NCBI RefSeq assembly: GCF_014650695.1
Contig: NZ_BMVL01000004.1
Location: forward strand, 513,013-577,012
Direction of reading: 5' to 3'
DNA from: Streptomyces avidinii
Lineage (GTDB): Bacteria; Actinomycetota; Actinomycetes; Streptomycetales; Streptomycetaceae
Length of the DNA: 64,000 nt
The position numbers and the translations under genes are program-made. This document shows positions 15,446 through 25,832 of this stretch, in pieces (position 1 is the first letter of the stretch; every line of letters starts with the position of its first letter). The notes beneath the pieces are model-generated. The model ran no database searches. It was given only the letters and a program-made list of their open reading frames with translations, and was not told where the DNA came from.

Positions 15446-16603
15446 ATGGCAGTGTCAGGGAACGGGAACCGGGATACGAGCGGGCCCGGCCCGCTCGCCG
15501 GAGTGCGCGTCGTCGAACTGGCGGGCATCGGCCCCGGGCCGTTCGCCGCCATGCTCCTCGCCGACCTGGGCGCGGACGTCGTACGGGTGGACCGGCCCGG
15601 CGGTGGCGGGCTCGCGGTCGATCCTGCCTACGACATCACCAACCGCGGCAAACGCTCCGTCCTGGTCGACCTGAAGTCCGCCGACGGACCCGCCCGCGTC
15701 CTGGACCTGGTCGAGCGGGCCGACGTGCTCCTGGAGGGCTTCCGGCCCGGCGTCGCCGAGCGGCTCGGGGTCGGACCGGCCGAGTGCCGCGCCCGCAACC
15801 CGAGGCTGGTCTACGGGCGGATGACCGGCTGGGGACAGGAGGGCCCACTCGCCGAGACCGCCGGGCACGACATCGCGTACATCGCCGTCACCGGCGCCCT
15901 CGGCATGATCGGCAACCCTGGAGAGCCGCCGGCCGTCCCCGCCAATCTGGTCGGGGACTACGCGGGCGGTTCGCTCTACCTGGTGATCGGGGTCCTGGCG
16001 GCCCTCCACCACGCCCGCGCCACCGGCACCGGCCAGGTCGTCGACGCGGCCATCGTCGACGGCACCGCCCACCTCACCGCCATGATCCACGGAATGATGG
16101 CGGCGGGCGGCTGGCAGGACCGCCGCGGGGCCAACCTCCTCGACGGCGGCTGCCCGTTCTACGGCACCTACGAGACCTCCGACGGCCGGTACATGGCCGT
16201 CGGCGCGCTGGAGCAGCAGTTCTACGACACCTTCGTGCAGCTCCTCGGCATCGAGGACCGGGCTCCGGCCCGCAAGGACCTCGCCCGCTGGAGCGAGTTG
16301 CGGGAGGCCGTCGCCGCGCGCTTCAGGACCCGTACGCGGGCGGAGTGGACGGCCGTCTTCGAGGGCAGCGACGCCTGCGTGGCCCCCGTGCTCTCGCTCC
16401 GCGAGGCCCCGGACCACCCGCACCTCGCCGCCCGCGGGACCTTCACCGACTTCGGCGGGATCGTCCAGCCCGCGCCCGCGCCGCGGTTCTCGGCGACCCC
16501 GGGCGCCGTCACCGCGGGCCCGGCGCAGCCGGGAGCGCACGCCGAGTCGGTCGCGGCCGACTGGGACGTACCGGCCCTGCTCGGGAAGGAGGAGGAGAAC
16601 TGA
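15446..16603 (+). CDS. CaiB/BaiF CoA-transferase family, alpha-methylacyl-CoA racemase-like
   Basis: This 385-residue protein is closest in pattern to alpha-methylacyl-CoA racemases, which invert the 2-methyl centre so that branched acyl-CoAs can enter beta-oxidation. The racemase triad region is visible: His in AGHDIAY, Asp in VGDYAGGSLY and Glu in GGCPFYGTYETSDG. It also has PLAGVRVVELAGIGPGPFA and RVDRPGGG. Its stop overlaps the next start as TGATG, so the F420-type oxidoreductase is co-translated. It leads a fatty-acid degradation block running to 22338. Confidence 0.9.
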   Translation: MAVSGNGNRDTSGPGPLAGVRVVELAGIGPGPFAAMLLADLGADVVRVDRPGGGGLAVDPAYDITNRGKRSVLVDLKSADGPARVLDLVERADVLLEGFRPGVAERLGVGPAECRARNPRLVYGRMTGWGQEGPLAETAGHDIAYIAVTGALGMIGNPGEPPAVPANLVGDYAGGSLYLVIGVLAALHHARATGTGQVVDAAIVDGTAHLTAMIHGMMAAGGWQDRRGANLLDGGCPFYGTYETSDGRYMAVGALEQQFYDTFVQLLGIEDRAPARKDLARWSELREAVAARFRTRTRAEWTAVFEGSDACVAPVLSLREAPDHPHLAARGTFTDFGGIVQPAPAPRFSATPGAVTAGPAQPGAHAESVAADWDVPALLGKEEEN

Positions 16604-17628
16604 TGGAACTGTCCATGATGCTCGACTACGCGGGGGACCCGCGCCGGGCCGCGGACCAGGCCGCGGCACTGGAGTCCGCCGGGCTCGACGCCGTATGGGT
16701 GGCCGAGGCCTGGGGCTTCGACTCCCCGACGATCATGGGCTACCTCGCCGCCCGCACCGAGCGGCTGAAGATCGGCTCGGCCATCCTCAACGTCTACTCG
16801 CGCACCCCCGGCCTGATCGCCCAGACCGCCGCCGGCCTGGACGCGCTCTCCGGCGGCCGGGCGCTGCTCGGCCTCGGCGCCTCCGGCCCGCAGGTCGTCG
16901 AGGGCTGGCACGGGATGCCGTACGACAAGCCGCTGGGCCGGACCCGCGAGACGGTCGAGCTGTGCCGGCGCATCTGGCGCCGCGAGACGATCGACCACCA
17001 CGGCATCACGGACATGCCGCTGCCGGCGGAGAAGGGCGGCCGGCACGGCAAGCCGCTGAAGATCCTCACCCGCCCGGTCCGCCCCGCGATCCCCGTCTAC
17101 ATCGCCTCGCTCGGCCCGGCCAATGTGCGGATGACCGCCGAGATCGCCGACGGCTGGTTGCCCACCCTCTTCATCCCGGAGAAGGCCGCCTCGGTGTGGG
17201 GCACCCCGCTCGCCGAGGGGACGGCGGGGCGTGCGCCGGAGCTCGGCCCGCTGCAGACCGTCGCGGGCGGCCTGCTCGCCATCGGCGACGACGCGGCCGC
17301 CGTCCGGGACCTGGCACGGCCGCAGATCGCCCTGTACGTCGGCGGGATGGGCGCGGTCGGCAAGAACTTCTACAACGACCTCGCCGTCGCCTACGGCTAC
17401 GAGGAAGAGGCCCGCCGGATCCAGGAGCTGTACCTCTCCGGACGCAAACGCGACGCCGCGGCCGCCGTCCCGGACGAGTTCTGCGAGCTGATGACGCTCT
17501 GCGGGCCCGAGGGATACGTGCGCGAGCGCGTCGAGGCCTTCCGCGAGGCGGGCGTCACCATGCTCAACGTCACCCCCGTGGGCCCCGACCCGGCCCGGCT
17601 GATCGAAACCGTCAAGAACTGGCTCTGA
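16603..17628 (+). CDS. LLM-class F420-dependent oxidoreductase
   Basis: This 341-residue luciferase-like TIM-barrel oxidoreductase belongs to the group using cofactor F420. Signatures are LESAGLDAVWVAEAWGFDSP, TERLKIGSAILNVYSRTP and LDALSGGRALLGLGASGPQV. GWHGMPYDKPLGRTRE comes later. The start overlaps the racemase stop. The substrate is unknown; the context suggests redox work on an acyl-CoA or a steroid-like or branched lipid. Confidence 0.92.
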   Translation: MELSMMLDYAGDPRRAADQAAALESAGLDAVWVAEAWGFDSPTIMGYLAARTERLKIGSAILNVYSRTPGLIAQTAAGLDALSGGRALLGLGASGPQVVEGWHGMPYDKPLGRTRETVELCRRIWRRETIDHHGITDMPLPAEKGGRHGKPLKILTRPVRPAIPVYIASLGPANVRMTAEIADGWLPTLFIPEKAASVWGTPLAEGTAGRAPELGPLQTVAGGLLAIGDDAAAVRDLARPQIALYVGGMGAVGKNFYNDLAVAYGYEEEARRIQELYLSGRKRDAAAAVPDEFCELMTLCGPEGYVRERVEAFREAGVTMLNVTPVGPDPARLIETVKNWL

Positions 17629-17702
17629 GCGGGGCGGGGAACGCCCGGACTCCGCCCTCGACCGCTCCTTCACCCACCCCGACCCCGCTGAGAGGGGCCC
17701 CG

Positions 17703-18845
17703 ATGCAACGCCGCATCTTCGACGCCGACCACGAGGCGTTCCGCGAGACCGTACGCACCTTCCTCGCCAAGGAGGTGCTGCCGCACTACGAGCAGTGGGA
17801 GAAGGACGGGATCGTCAGCCGCGAGGCCTGGCGGGCCGCCGGCCGGCAGGGGCTGCTGGGCCTCGCCGTCCCGGAGGAGTACGGCGGCGGCGGGAACACC
17901 GACTTCCGCTACGCCGCCGTGATCGCCGAGGAGTTCACCCGCGCGGGCGCCCCGGGGCTGGCCATCGGCCTGCACAACGACATCATCGGGCCCTATCTGA
18001 CCTCGCTCGCCACCGAGGAGCAGAAGCGCCGCTGGCTGCCCGGCTTCTGCTCCGGGGAGACCATCACCGCCATCGCGATGACCGAGCCGGGCGCGGGCTC
18101 CGACCTCCAGGGGATCCGCACCACCGCCGAGGACCGCGGCGACCACTGGGTGCTCAACGGGTCCAAGACCTTCATCTCCAACGGGATCCTCGCCGACCTG
18201 GTGATCGTGGTCGCGAAGACCACCCCCGAGGGCGGGTCGCACGGCCTGTCGCTACTGGTCGTCGAGCGCGGCGCGGAGGGCTTCGAGCGCGGCCGCAACC
18301 TCGACAAGATCGGCCAGAAGTCCCAGGACACCGCCGAGCTCTTCTTCAACGACGTACGCGTCCCCAAGGAGAACCTGCTCGGCGAGCAGAACGGCGCCTT
18401 CGTCCACCTGATGACCAATCTCGCGCAGGAGCGGATGGGCATCGCCATGGCCGGCATCGCCGCCGCCGAGCACCTGCTGGAGATCACCACCCAGTACGTG
18501 AAGGAGCGCGAGGCCTTCGGCCGTCCGCTGGCCAAGCTCCAGCACATCCGGTTCGAGATCGCGGAGATGGCCACCGAGGTCGCCGTCACCCGGAGCTTCC
18601 TCGACCGGTGCATCACCGACCACGCCAACGGCGAACTGGACCACGTGCACGCCTCGATGGCCAAGTGGTGGGCCACCGAGCTGCAGAAGCGCGTCGCGGA
18701 CCGCTGCCTCCAGCTGCACGGCGGCTACGGCTACATGAGCGAGTACCGGGTCGCACGGGCCTTCACCGACGGCCGCATCCAGACCATCTACGGCGGCACG
18801 ACCGAGATCATGAAAGAGATCATCGGCCGTTCCCTGCTCGGCTGA
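17703..18845 (+). CDS. Acyl-CoA dehydrogenase
   Basis: This 380-residue FAD enzyme catalyses the first, alpha-beta dehydrogenation step of beta-oxidation. It shows AMTEPGAGSDLQGI (FAD/substrate region), FISNGILADLVIVVAKT, and KEREAFGRPLAKLQHIRF. The catalytic base Glu is in TIYGGTTEIMKEIIGRSL. The ATG at 17703 follows GAGAGGGG. The position of the Glu near the C-terminus fits the short/medium-chain subgroup. It lies 74 bp after the F420 enzyme and 55 bp before the thiolase, probably in one operon. Confidence 0.95.
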   Translation: MQRRIFDADHEAFRETVRTFLAKEVLPHYEQWEKDGIVSREAWRAAGRQGLLGLAVPEEYGGGGNTDFRYAAVIAEEFTRAGAPGLAIGLHNDIIGPYLTSLATEEQKRRWLPGFCSGETITAIAMTEPGAGSDLQGIRTTAEDRGDHWVLNGSKTFISNGILADLVIVVAKTTPEGGSHGLSLLVVERGAEGFERGRNLDKIGQKSQDTAELFFNDVRVPKENLLGEQNGAFVHLMTNLAQERMGIAMAGIAAAEHLLEITTQYVKEREAFGRPLAKLQHIRFEIAEMATEVAVTRSFLDRCITDHANGELDHVHASMAKWWATELQKRVADRCLQLHGGYGYMSEYRVARAFTDGRIQTIYGGTTEIMKEIIGRSLLG

Positions 18846-18900
18846 ACTCCCTCTTCCTGCCCCCCTTCCTCCCTCCGGAAACCTCCGAAAGGCTTGACCA

Positions 18901-20115
<1,215 letters not shown>

Positions 20116-20166
20116 TCCGCCCTGTTCCCCCTGCCCACCGGACCTTCCGAAACGAAAGCAGTGACC

Positions 20167-22338
20167 ATGAGCGAGTCCACCACGATCCGCTGGGAACAGG
20201 ACGAGACCGGCGTCGTCACCCTGATCCTCGACGACCCCGACCAGTCCGCCAACACGATGAACCAGGCCTTCAAGGACTCCATCGCGGCCGTCGCCGACCG
20301 CGCCGAGGCCGAGAAGGACTCCATCCGGGGCATCATCTTCACCTCCGCCAAGAAGACCTTCTTCGCGGGCGGCGACCTCAAGGACATGATCCGGCTCCGC
20401 CCGGCGGACGCGCAGATCGCCTTCGACACCGGCACCGACATCAAGCGCTCCCTGCGCCGGATCGAGACCCTCGGCAAGCCCGTCGTCGCCGCGATCAACG
20501 GCGCCGCCCTCGGCGGGGGGTACGAGATCTGCCTCGCCTCCCACCACCGCGTCGCCCTCGACGCGCCGGGCTCCAAGATCGGCCTGCCCGAGGTCACCCT
20601 GGGCCTCCTCCCCGCCGGTGGCGGTGTCACCCGCACCGTGCGCCTGATGGGCATCGCCGACGCGCTGCTCAAGGTGCTGCTCCAGGGGACCCGGTACACC
20701 CCGCAGCGCGCCCTCGACAACGGCCTCGTGCACGAACTGGCGGCCACGCCCGAGGAGATGCTGGCCAAGGCCCACGCCTTCATCGACGCCAACCCGGAGT
20801 CGAAGCAGCCCTGGGACGTCCCGGGCTACAGGATCCCGGGCGGTACGCCGTCCAACCCGAAGTTCGCCGCGAACCTCCCGGCCTTCCCGGCCAACCTGAA
20901 GAAGCAGCTGAACGGGGCCCCGTACCCGGCTCCGCGCAACATCCTGGCCTGCGCCGTCGAGGGCTCCCAGGTGGACTTCGAGACCGCGCTGACCATCGAG
21001 GCCCGCTACTTCACCGAGCTGGTCACCGGACAGACCGCCAAGAACATGATCCAGGCGTTCTTCTTCGACCTCCAGGCCGTCAACGCGGGCCGAAGCCGAC
21101 CGCAGGGCATCACGCCCCGCACGGTGCGCAAGGTCGCCGTCCTCGGTGCCGGAATGATGGGCGCGGGCATCGCGTACTCCTGCGCCCGCGCGGGCATCGA
21201 GGTGGTGCTGAAGGACGTCACCGCCGAGGCCGCCGCGAAGGGCAAGGCGTACTCCGAGAAGCTGCTCGACAAGGCGCTCTCGCGGGGCCGGACCACCGAG
21301 GCCGAGCGGGCCGAGCTGCTCGCCCGGATCACCCCGACCGCCGACGCGGCCGACCTCGCGGGCTGCGACGCCGTCATCGAGGCCGTCTTCGAGGACACCA
21401 CCCTCAAGCACAAGGTGTTCCAGGAGATCCAGGACGTCATCGAGCCGGACGCGCTGCTCTGCTCCAACACCTCCACGCTGCCCATCACGGGCCTGGCGGA
21501 AGGGGTCTCGCGGCCGGTCGACTTCATCGGGCTGCACTTCTTCTCTCCCGTGGACAAGATGCCCCTGGTGGAGATCATCAAGGGGGAGCGGACGGGTGAC
21601 GAGGCCATCGCCCGCGCCTTCGACCTGGTCCGCCGGATCAACAAGACGCCGATCGTGGTCAACGACTCGCGCGGCTTCTTCACCTCGCGCGTGATCGGCC
21701 AGTTCATCAACGAGGGCGTGGCGATGGTCGGCGAGGGCATCGAGCCCGCCTCGATCGAGCAGGCGGCCGCCCAGGCCGGTTACCCGGCCAAGGTGCTCTC
21801 CCTGATGGACGAGCTCACCCTGACCCTGCCGCGAAAGATCCGCAACGAGAGCCGCAAGGCCTTCGAGGCGGAGGGCCGGACGTGGACCGAGCACCCCGCC
21901 GACACCGTCATCGACCGGATGGTCGACGAGTTCGGCCGCCCCGGCCGCAGCGGCGGCGCCGGCTTCTACGAGTACGACGAGTCGGGCAAGCGCGCCCGCC
22001 TCTGGCCGGGCCTGCGCGAGCACTTCACCAAGCCGGAGGTCGACGTCCCGTTCGAGGACATGAAGGAGCGGATGCTCTTCTCCGAGGCCCTGGACACCGT
22101 CCGCTGCCTCGACGAGGGCGTGCTCACCTCGATCGCCGACGCCAACATCGGCTCCATCATGGGCATCGGCTTCCCCGCCTGGACCGGTGGTGTGATCCAG
22201 TACATCAACGGCTACGAGGGAGGCCTGCCCGGCTTCGTGGCCCGTGCCCGCGAGCTGGCGGCCCAGTACGGGGAGCGCTTCACCCCGCCGGCCTCGCTGA
22301 TCGCGAAGGCCGAGCGCGGCGAGACGTACACGGACTGA
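20167..22338 (+). CDS. fadB: FadB-type fusion: enoyl-CoA hydratase and 3-hydroxyacyl-CoA dehydrogenase
   Basis: This 723-residue fusion does the hydration and NAD-dependent oxidation steps of beta-oxidation. The N-terminal crotonase part shows FAGGDLKDM and AALGGGYEICLASHHR, then IGLPEVTLGLLPAGGGVTR. From about residue 320 the dehydrogenase part has VAVLGAGMMGAGIAYSCARA (NAD loop), and later GLHFFSPVDKMPLVEII. The C-terminal HCDH repeat follows. An in-frame GTG two codons upstream (20161) is an alternative start. A bidirectional terminator follows at 22347. Confidence 0.95.
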   Translation: MSESTTIRWEQDETGVVTLILDDPDQSANTMNQAFKDSIAAVADRAEAEKDSIRGIIFTSAKKTFFAGGDLKDMIRLRPADAQIAFDTGTDIKRSLRRIETLGKPVVAAINGAALGGGYEICLASHHRVALDAPGSKIGLPEVTLGLLPAGGGVTRTVRLMGIADALLKVLLQGTRYTPQRALDNGLVHELAATPEEMLAKAHAFIDANPESKQPWDVPGYRIPGGTPSNPKFAANLPAFPANLKKQLNGAPYPAPRNILACAVEGSQVDFETALTIEARYFTELVTGQTAKNMIQAFFFDLQAVNAGRSRPQGITPRTVRKVAVLGAGMMGAGIAYSCARAGIEVVLKDVTAEAAAKGKAYSEKLLDKALSRGRTTEAERAELLARITPTADAADLAGCDAVIEAVFEDTTLKHKVFQEIQDVIEPDALLCSNTSTLPITGLAEGVSRPVDFIGLHFFSPVDKMPLVEIIKGERTGDEAIARAFDLVRRINKTPIVVNDSRGFFTSRVIGQFINEGVAMVGEGIEPASIEQAAAQAGYPAKVLSLMDELTLTLPRKIRNESRKAFEAEGRTWTEHPADTVIDRMVDEFGRPGRSGGAGFYEYDESGKRARLWPGLREHFTKPEVDVPFEDMKERMLFSEALDTVRCLDEGVLTSIADANIGSIMGIGFPAWTGGVIQYINGYEGGLPGFVARARELAAQYGERFTPPASLIAKAERGETYTD

Positions 22339-22346
22339 GCACGGCC

Positions 22347-22377
22347 GCCCCGGGCCCGCCGCGAGCGGGCCCGGGGC
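22347..22377. terminator. Bidirectional 13-bp hairpin between convergent genes
   Basis: GCCCCGGGCCCGC and GCGGGCCCGGGGC are exact complements around CGCGA. It lies 8 bp after fadB and 9 bp after the convergent gene at 22387, so it can serve both. Confidence 0.8.
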
Positions 22378-22386
22378 GCCTCCGGC

Positions 22387-22869
22387 TCAGCGGCCGGGGT
22401 CGCTCAGGAACGCGAACACCCCGCGCTCCTCGGAGCCGTCCGGGGCGGTCCACCGGGCCAGCACCTGCCCCCGGACACCGTCTGCGGTGGTGGGACCGGG
22501 GCGCAGGACCCGGGTCAGCGTGAGGCCGTGGAGGGGTCCCGGCTGACCGGCCGCGCCCACCCCGATGACGGTGGCGTCGGCGGTGTCGGACACCTTCCCG
22601 GGGCCGGCCAGGGGCGCCGGTACGCCCCTCAGCCCGGCGCGGACCTCCACCGTAGGGTCGGCGGTGTCGCTCTCGTTCTGGTCCTGCGCCGTGGTGCGGC
22701 CCGCCAGCAGCGCGAGCAACTGCTCGACCAGGACCGGGTCGTGGGCGCCGTCGTAGACCCAGCGCCTCCCCAGCGTCCCGTGCATCAGGGTGCCTACCAG
22801 CCCGTCCTCGGCGCCCGCCGGCGCGGCCCCGCGATAGGTGAGCGGGACGGTGCGGTGAATGACTGCCAT
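22387..22869 (-). CDS. Maltokinase N-terminal cap-like domain protein
   Basis: This 160-residue protein starts MAVIHRTVPLTYRGAAPAG and continues GLVGTLMHGTLGRRWVYDGA, then HDPVLVEQLLALLAG. That pattern (short N-terminal strand, then LGRRWVYDG-x-HDP) is the cap domain seen at the N-terminus of actinobacterial maltokinases. No kinase domain is present. It lies 11 bp behind the MerR gene and is presumably co-transcribed. Stand-alone copies are common in Streptomyces with unknown role. Confidence 0.65.
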   Translation of the reverse strand: MAVIHRTVPLTYRGAAPAGAEDGLVGTLMHGTLGRRWVYDGAHDPVLVEQLLALLAGRTTAQDQNESDTADPTVEVRAGLRGVPAPLAGPGKVSDTADATVIGVGAAGQPGPLHGLTLTRVLRPGPTTADGVRGQVLARWTAPDGSEERGVFAFLSDPGR

Positions 22870-22880
22870 GAGCCCTGAAA

Positions 22881-23609
22881 CTACCCGGATTCCGAGGCGA
22901 ACGCCGCCCGCAATTCCTCGCGCAGGGACCGCTGGAAGGCCGTCACCAGCGCCTGGACCACCATCGGCTGCATGTGCGCCGACAGCGCCTTCATGGACTC
23001 CACCCGCTCCGGATCGCTCTCGCCCTGTGTGAACGGCCCCCACACCTCGTCGCGGAACAATCCCGTCAGCTCGTGGGCCGCCGAGCGGGCGTGCTCCATC
23101 AGCACCCGGCGCGCCGCCAGGATCGTCTCGTGGGCGATCGGTACATCGAGCAGCGCGACCCCCAGCCGCAGCAGCCCCACGTCCACCCGGAACCCGTCCC
23201 CCGAGACGGCGAGCACGTTCATCGCCGTCAGCCGCCGGACATCGGTGTCCGACAGGCTCCGTCCCGCCCGCTTCTCCAGCTCCTCCCGCGACACCTCCTG
23301 GGCCGCGTCCGGCGCCCAACTGGCCACCATCGCCCGGTGGATCGCCAGGTCATGGGCGCTCAGGTCGTCGGGCAGCGCGTCCAGGTAGCGCTCGATGGCG
23401 GACAGGGTCATGCCCTGGTGCTGGAGCTCCTCGATCAGTGCCAGCCGGGAGAGGTGTTCCGGCCCGTAGTGCCCCACCCGACGAGGGCCGATCACGGGAG
23501 GGGGCAAAAGCCCGCGGGTGCTGTAGAAACGAACGGTGCGCACGGTGACGCCCGCCCGGGCCGCCAGCTCGTCGACGGTGAGCATCGGCTCGGGTGCCTG
23601 GTCGGCCAT
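22881..23609 (-). CDS. MerR-family transcriptional regulator
   Basis: This 242-residue protein has an N-terminal MerR winged helix: LTVDELAARAGVTVRTVRFY, then STRGLLPPP, GHYGPEHLSRLALIEELQHQ and GMTLSAIERYLD. A long helical effector domain without a cysteine metal site follows, so a small-molecule ligand is likelier than a metal. It is divergent from the acyl-CoA synthetase at 23695. A dyad between them (23639-23668) suggests control of fatty-acid activation. Confidence 0.92.
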   Translation of the reverse strand: MADQAPEPMLTVDELAARAGVTVRTVRFYSTRGLLPPPVIGPRRVGHYGPEHLSRLALIEELQHQGMTLSAIERYLDALPDDLSAHDLAIHRAMVASWAPDAAQEVSREELEKRAGRSLSDTDVRRLTAMNVLAVSGDGFRVDVGLLRLGVALLDVPIAHETILAARRVLMEHARSAAHELTGLFRDEVWGPFTQGESDPERVESMKALSAHMQPMVVQALVTAFQRSLREELRAAFASESG

Positions 23610-23638
23610 CGTCTGCGCCTCGCTCTCTGCTCCACAGC

Positions 23639-23668
23639 TTGGGTTCAACAGTATTGCTGTCGCACCAA
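23639..23668. promoter_or_regulatory. Candidate MerR operator between merR and fadD
   Basis: TTGG and CCAA flank an inner inverted pair ACAG-TATTG-CTGT. The whole 30-bp dyad lies in the 85-bp gap between divergent starts at 23609 and 23695. Spanning the spacer of a promoter is the usual MerR mode. Confidence 0.5.
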
Positions 23669-23694
23669 CGATGTGAAACGGCCAGGAGCTGCCC

Positions 23695-25536
23695 ATGACC
23701 ACGAACCTGCGACTGCCCGGACGACCCGAAGAGATCACCCTGCCGGCCCTGCTGGCCCGCAACGCCGCCGAGCACGGGGAACTCCCCGCCCTCTCCTGGC
23801 GGGCGGGCCCCGAGGCCGCCGACTGGACGACGCTGACCTGGGGCGAGGTGCGCACCAAGGTCGCCGTCCTCGCCGCCGGGTACGCCGCCCTCGGCGTCGA
23901 GCGCGGCGAGCACGTGCTGATGATGATGGGCAACCGCCCCGAGCACTGGCTCAGCGACCTCGCCCTCGTCCATCTGGGCGCCGTACCCGTCACCGTGTAC
24001 GGGACCTCCGCGCCCGAGCAGATCGCCCACATCGCCCGCCACAGCCGGGCCCGGGTCGCCGTCGTCGAGGGCGCCCGCGAACTCCTGCGGTGGGAGCCGC
24101 TGCTGGCCGATGCCGGCGTCCCCCTGGAACGCCTGGTCGTCGCCGAGGCCGCCGAGGCCGGCGGGCACTCCACCTACGCCTCCCTGTACTCCGGCGGGGC
24201 CCGGCTCCACCGGGGCGACGACTTCGAGAAGGCCTGGCAGGAGATCCGCCCCGAGGATCCGCTGACCGTCGTCTACACCTCCGGCACCACCGGCGACCCG
24301 AAGGGCGTGCGGCTGACCCACCGCAACATCGTGCTCCAGGCGGTCCGCCTCGACCGGCACGTGGAACTGCCCGAGCACGCCGAGCACATCTGCTACCTGC
24401 CCTTCGCGCACATAGCGGAGCGCGTCCTCGGCATCTACCTGCCGCTGCTGCGGGCCTCGCACGTCCGCCTGTGCGCCGACCCGACGGCCGTGTCGGGGGC
24501 TGTCCGCGAGCTGCACCCGGTGCAGTTCTTCGGCGTGCCCCGGGTGTGGGAGAAGCTCGCCGCCTCGGTGCGCGCGGTCCTCGCGCAGCTGCCAGAAGCG
24601 CAGCGCGGAGCCATCGAGGCAGCGGGGGACCTGGCCCGCGCCCGGGCCGGGCACCGCGAGCGCGGCGAGGAGGTGCCGGCCGCGCTCGAAGCCTCGTACG
24701 CCGAGGTCAAGGAGCGGGTGCTGGACCCGCTGCTGCGGCTGGCGGGCATGGACCGGCTGATGTGGACGGCCAGCGCCACCGCACCGATGCCGATCGACGT
24801 GGTCCGCTTCTGGGCCGGCTGGGGCATCACCATCATGGACGCCTGGGGGCTCACCGAGACCTCGGGCGTGTGCACGGTCAACAGCCCGGACGGGTTCCGG
24901 CTCGGCTCGGTGGGCCGCGCGATCGAGGGGGTGGAGCTGAGGCTGGCCGAGGACGGCGAGATCCTCACCCGCGGGGCGACCGTGTTCGGCGGCTACCTGC
25001 GGCCGGACGGCTCGCTGGAGAGCGCCTGCGACGACGAGGGCTGGTTCCCGACGGGGGACATCGGCCGGCTCGACGAGGACGGGTACCTCTGGCTGACCGA
25101 CCGCAAGAAGGAGCTGATCATCACCTCGAACGGCAAGAACGTCTCGCCGGCCCTGGTGGAGAACACGGTCAAGGAGCACCCGCTGATCGGCCAGGCCCTG
25201 GTGCACGGCGACGGCCGCTCCTACCTCGTCGCCCTGCTGGTCCTGGACCCGGAGCTGGCCCCGGTCTGGGCCGCCGCCCGGGGCATCGAGGCCGCTTCCC
25301 CGTCCGCCCTCGCCGCGCACCCCGGTGTCCGGGAGGAGGTCGCCCGTGCGGTCGAGGCGGCCAACAGCCGGCTCAACCGGACCGAGCAGATCAAGCGGTA
25401 CCGGCTGCTGACCGAGGAGTGGGGCCCGGAGTCCGGGGAGCTCACCCCCTCACTCAAGCTCCGCCGCCGAGTGGTCCGCGACAAGTACGGCGCACTGATC
25501 GAGGGCCTGTACGAGGAGCCGTACGAGAGCGCGTGA
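23695..25536 (+). CDS. Long-chain fatty acid-CoA ligase (FadD15-like AMP-binding enzyme)
   Basis: This 613-residue adenylate-forming enzyme activates fatty acids to acyl-CoA. The P-loop is VVYTSGTTGDPKGVRLTHRN. Other motifs are YLPFAHIAERVLGIY, DAWGLTETSGVCTVN, GWFPTGDIGRLDEDGYLWLT and DRKKELIITSNGKNVSP. The YLPFAH pattern and length match the long-chain FadD15 subgroup of actinobacteria. It probably feeds the beta-oxidation genes upstream or lipid synthesis. MerR control is inferred from the divergent layout. Confidence 0.95.
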   Translation: MTTNLRLPGRPEEITLPALLARNAAEHGELPALSWRAGPEAADWTTLTWGEVRTKVAVLAAGYAALGVERGEHVLMMMGNRPEHWLSDLALVHLGAVPVTVYGTSAPEQIAHIARHSRARVAVVEGARELLRWEPLLADAGVPLERLVVAEAAEAGGHSTYASLYSGGARLHRGDDFEKAWQEIRPEDPLTVVYTSGTTGDPKGVRLTHRNIVLQAVRLDRHVELPEHAEHICYLPFAHIAERVLGIYLPLLRASHVRLCADPTAVSGAVRELHPVQFFGVPRVWEKLAASVRAVLAQLPEAQRGAIEAAGDLARARAGHRERGEEVPAALEASYAEVKERVLDPLLRLAGMDRLMWTASATAPMPIDVVRFWAGWGITIMDAWGLTETSGVCTVNSPDGFRLGSVGRAIEGVELRLAEDGEILTRGATVFGGYLRPDGSLESACDDEGWFPTGDIGRLDEDGYLWLTDRKKELIITSNGKNVSPALVENTVKEHPLIGQALVHGDGRSYLVALLVLDPELAPVWAAARGIEAASPSALAAHPGVREEVARAVEAANSRLNRTEQIKRYRLLTEEWGPESGELTPSLKLRRRVVRDKYGALIEGLYEEPYESA

Positions 25537-25545
25537 ACCGAAAGG

Positions 25546-25580
25546 CCCCGGTGCGATGGGCCGCGCTCAGCGCACCGGGG
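25546..25580 (+). terminator. Terminator of the acyl-CoA ligase gene
   Basis: CCCCGGTGCG and CGCACCGGGG form a 10-bp stem around a 15-nt loop, starting 9 bp past the stop. The same stem sequence reappears at 28777-28817. Confidence 0.7.
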
Positions 25581-25593
25581 GCTGGAGCGGGGC

Positions 25594-25817
25594 TCAGCGC
25601 GCGATGACGAAACCCCGCCCGGGCCGAGTCTGAACATCGCCGAGACGCGGGCGAGGACCCGAGCCGTCACATCCTGGCCGTCCGCGTCGACGACGACCCA
25701 CGCCCCCTCCGGGTCGGCCAGCACCACGGTCCCGGGAATCCCGTACCGGCGCATCGCGTCGTGAGTCTCGAAAGGGCCGCTCGGGGAAGTGGCGAACGAA
25801 GCGCCCGCGGCTCCCAC
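25594..25817 (-). pseudogene. Small conserved-looking gene, apparently frameshifted
   Basis: One frame reads like protein: SPSGPFETHDAMRRYGIPGT, then VVLADPEGAWVVVDADGQDV, then TARVLARVSAMFRLG. It then runs on without a stop deep into the antisense of the acyl-CoA ligase. Shifting frame at the CCCGGGC run near 25620 gives RGFVIAR and a stop at 25594. The N-terminus is also unclear; another frame starts at 25836, overlapping the upstream gene. It is probably the third member of the small-gene operon, now broken. Sequence error is possible. Confidence 0.4.
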
Positions 25818-25832
25818 ACAGGGCAGGCCCGC

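Noticed and set aside
15262..17628. Long frame joining upstream DNA to the LLM oxidoreductase
   Set aside because: The first 447 codons are a shadow of the CoA-transferase. The oxidoreductase starts at 16603.
16695..18845. 716-codon frame ending with the acyl-CoA dehydrogenase
   Set aside because: The upstream part is an out-of-frame reading of the LLM oxidoreductase. The real start is the ATG at 17703.
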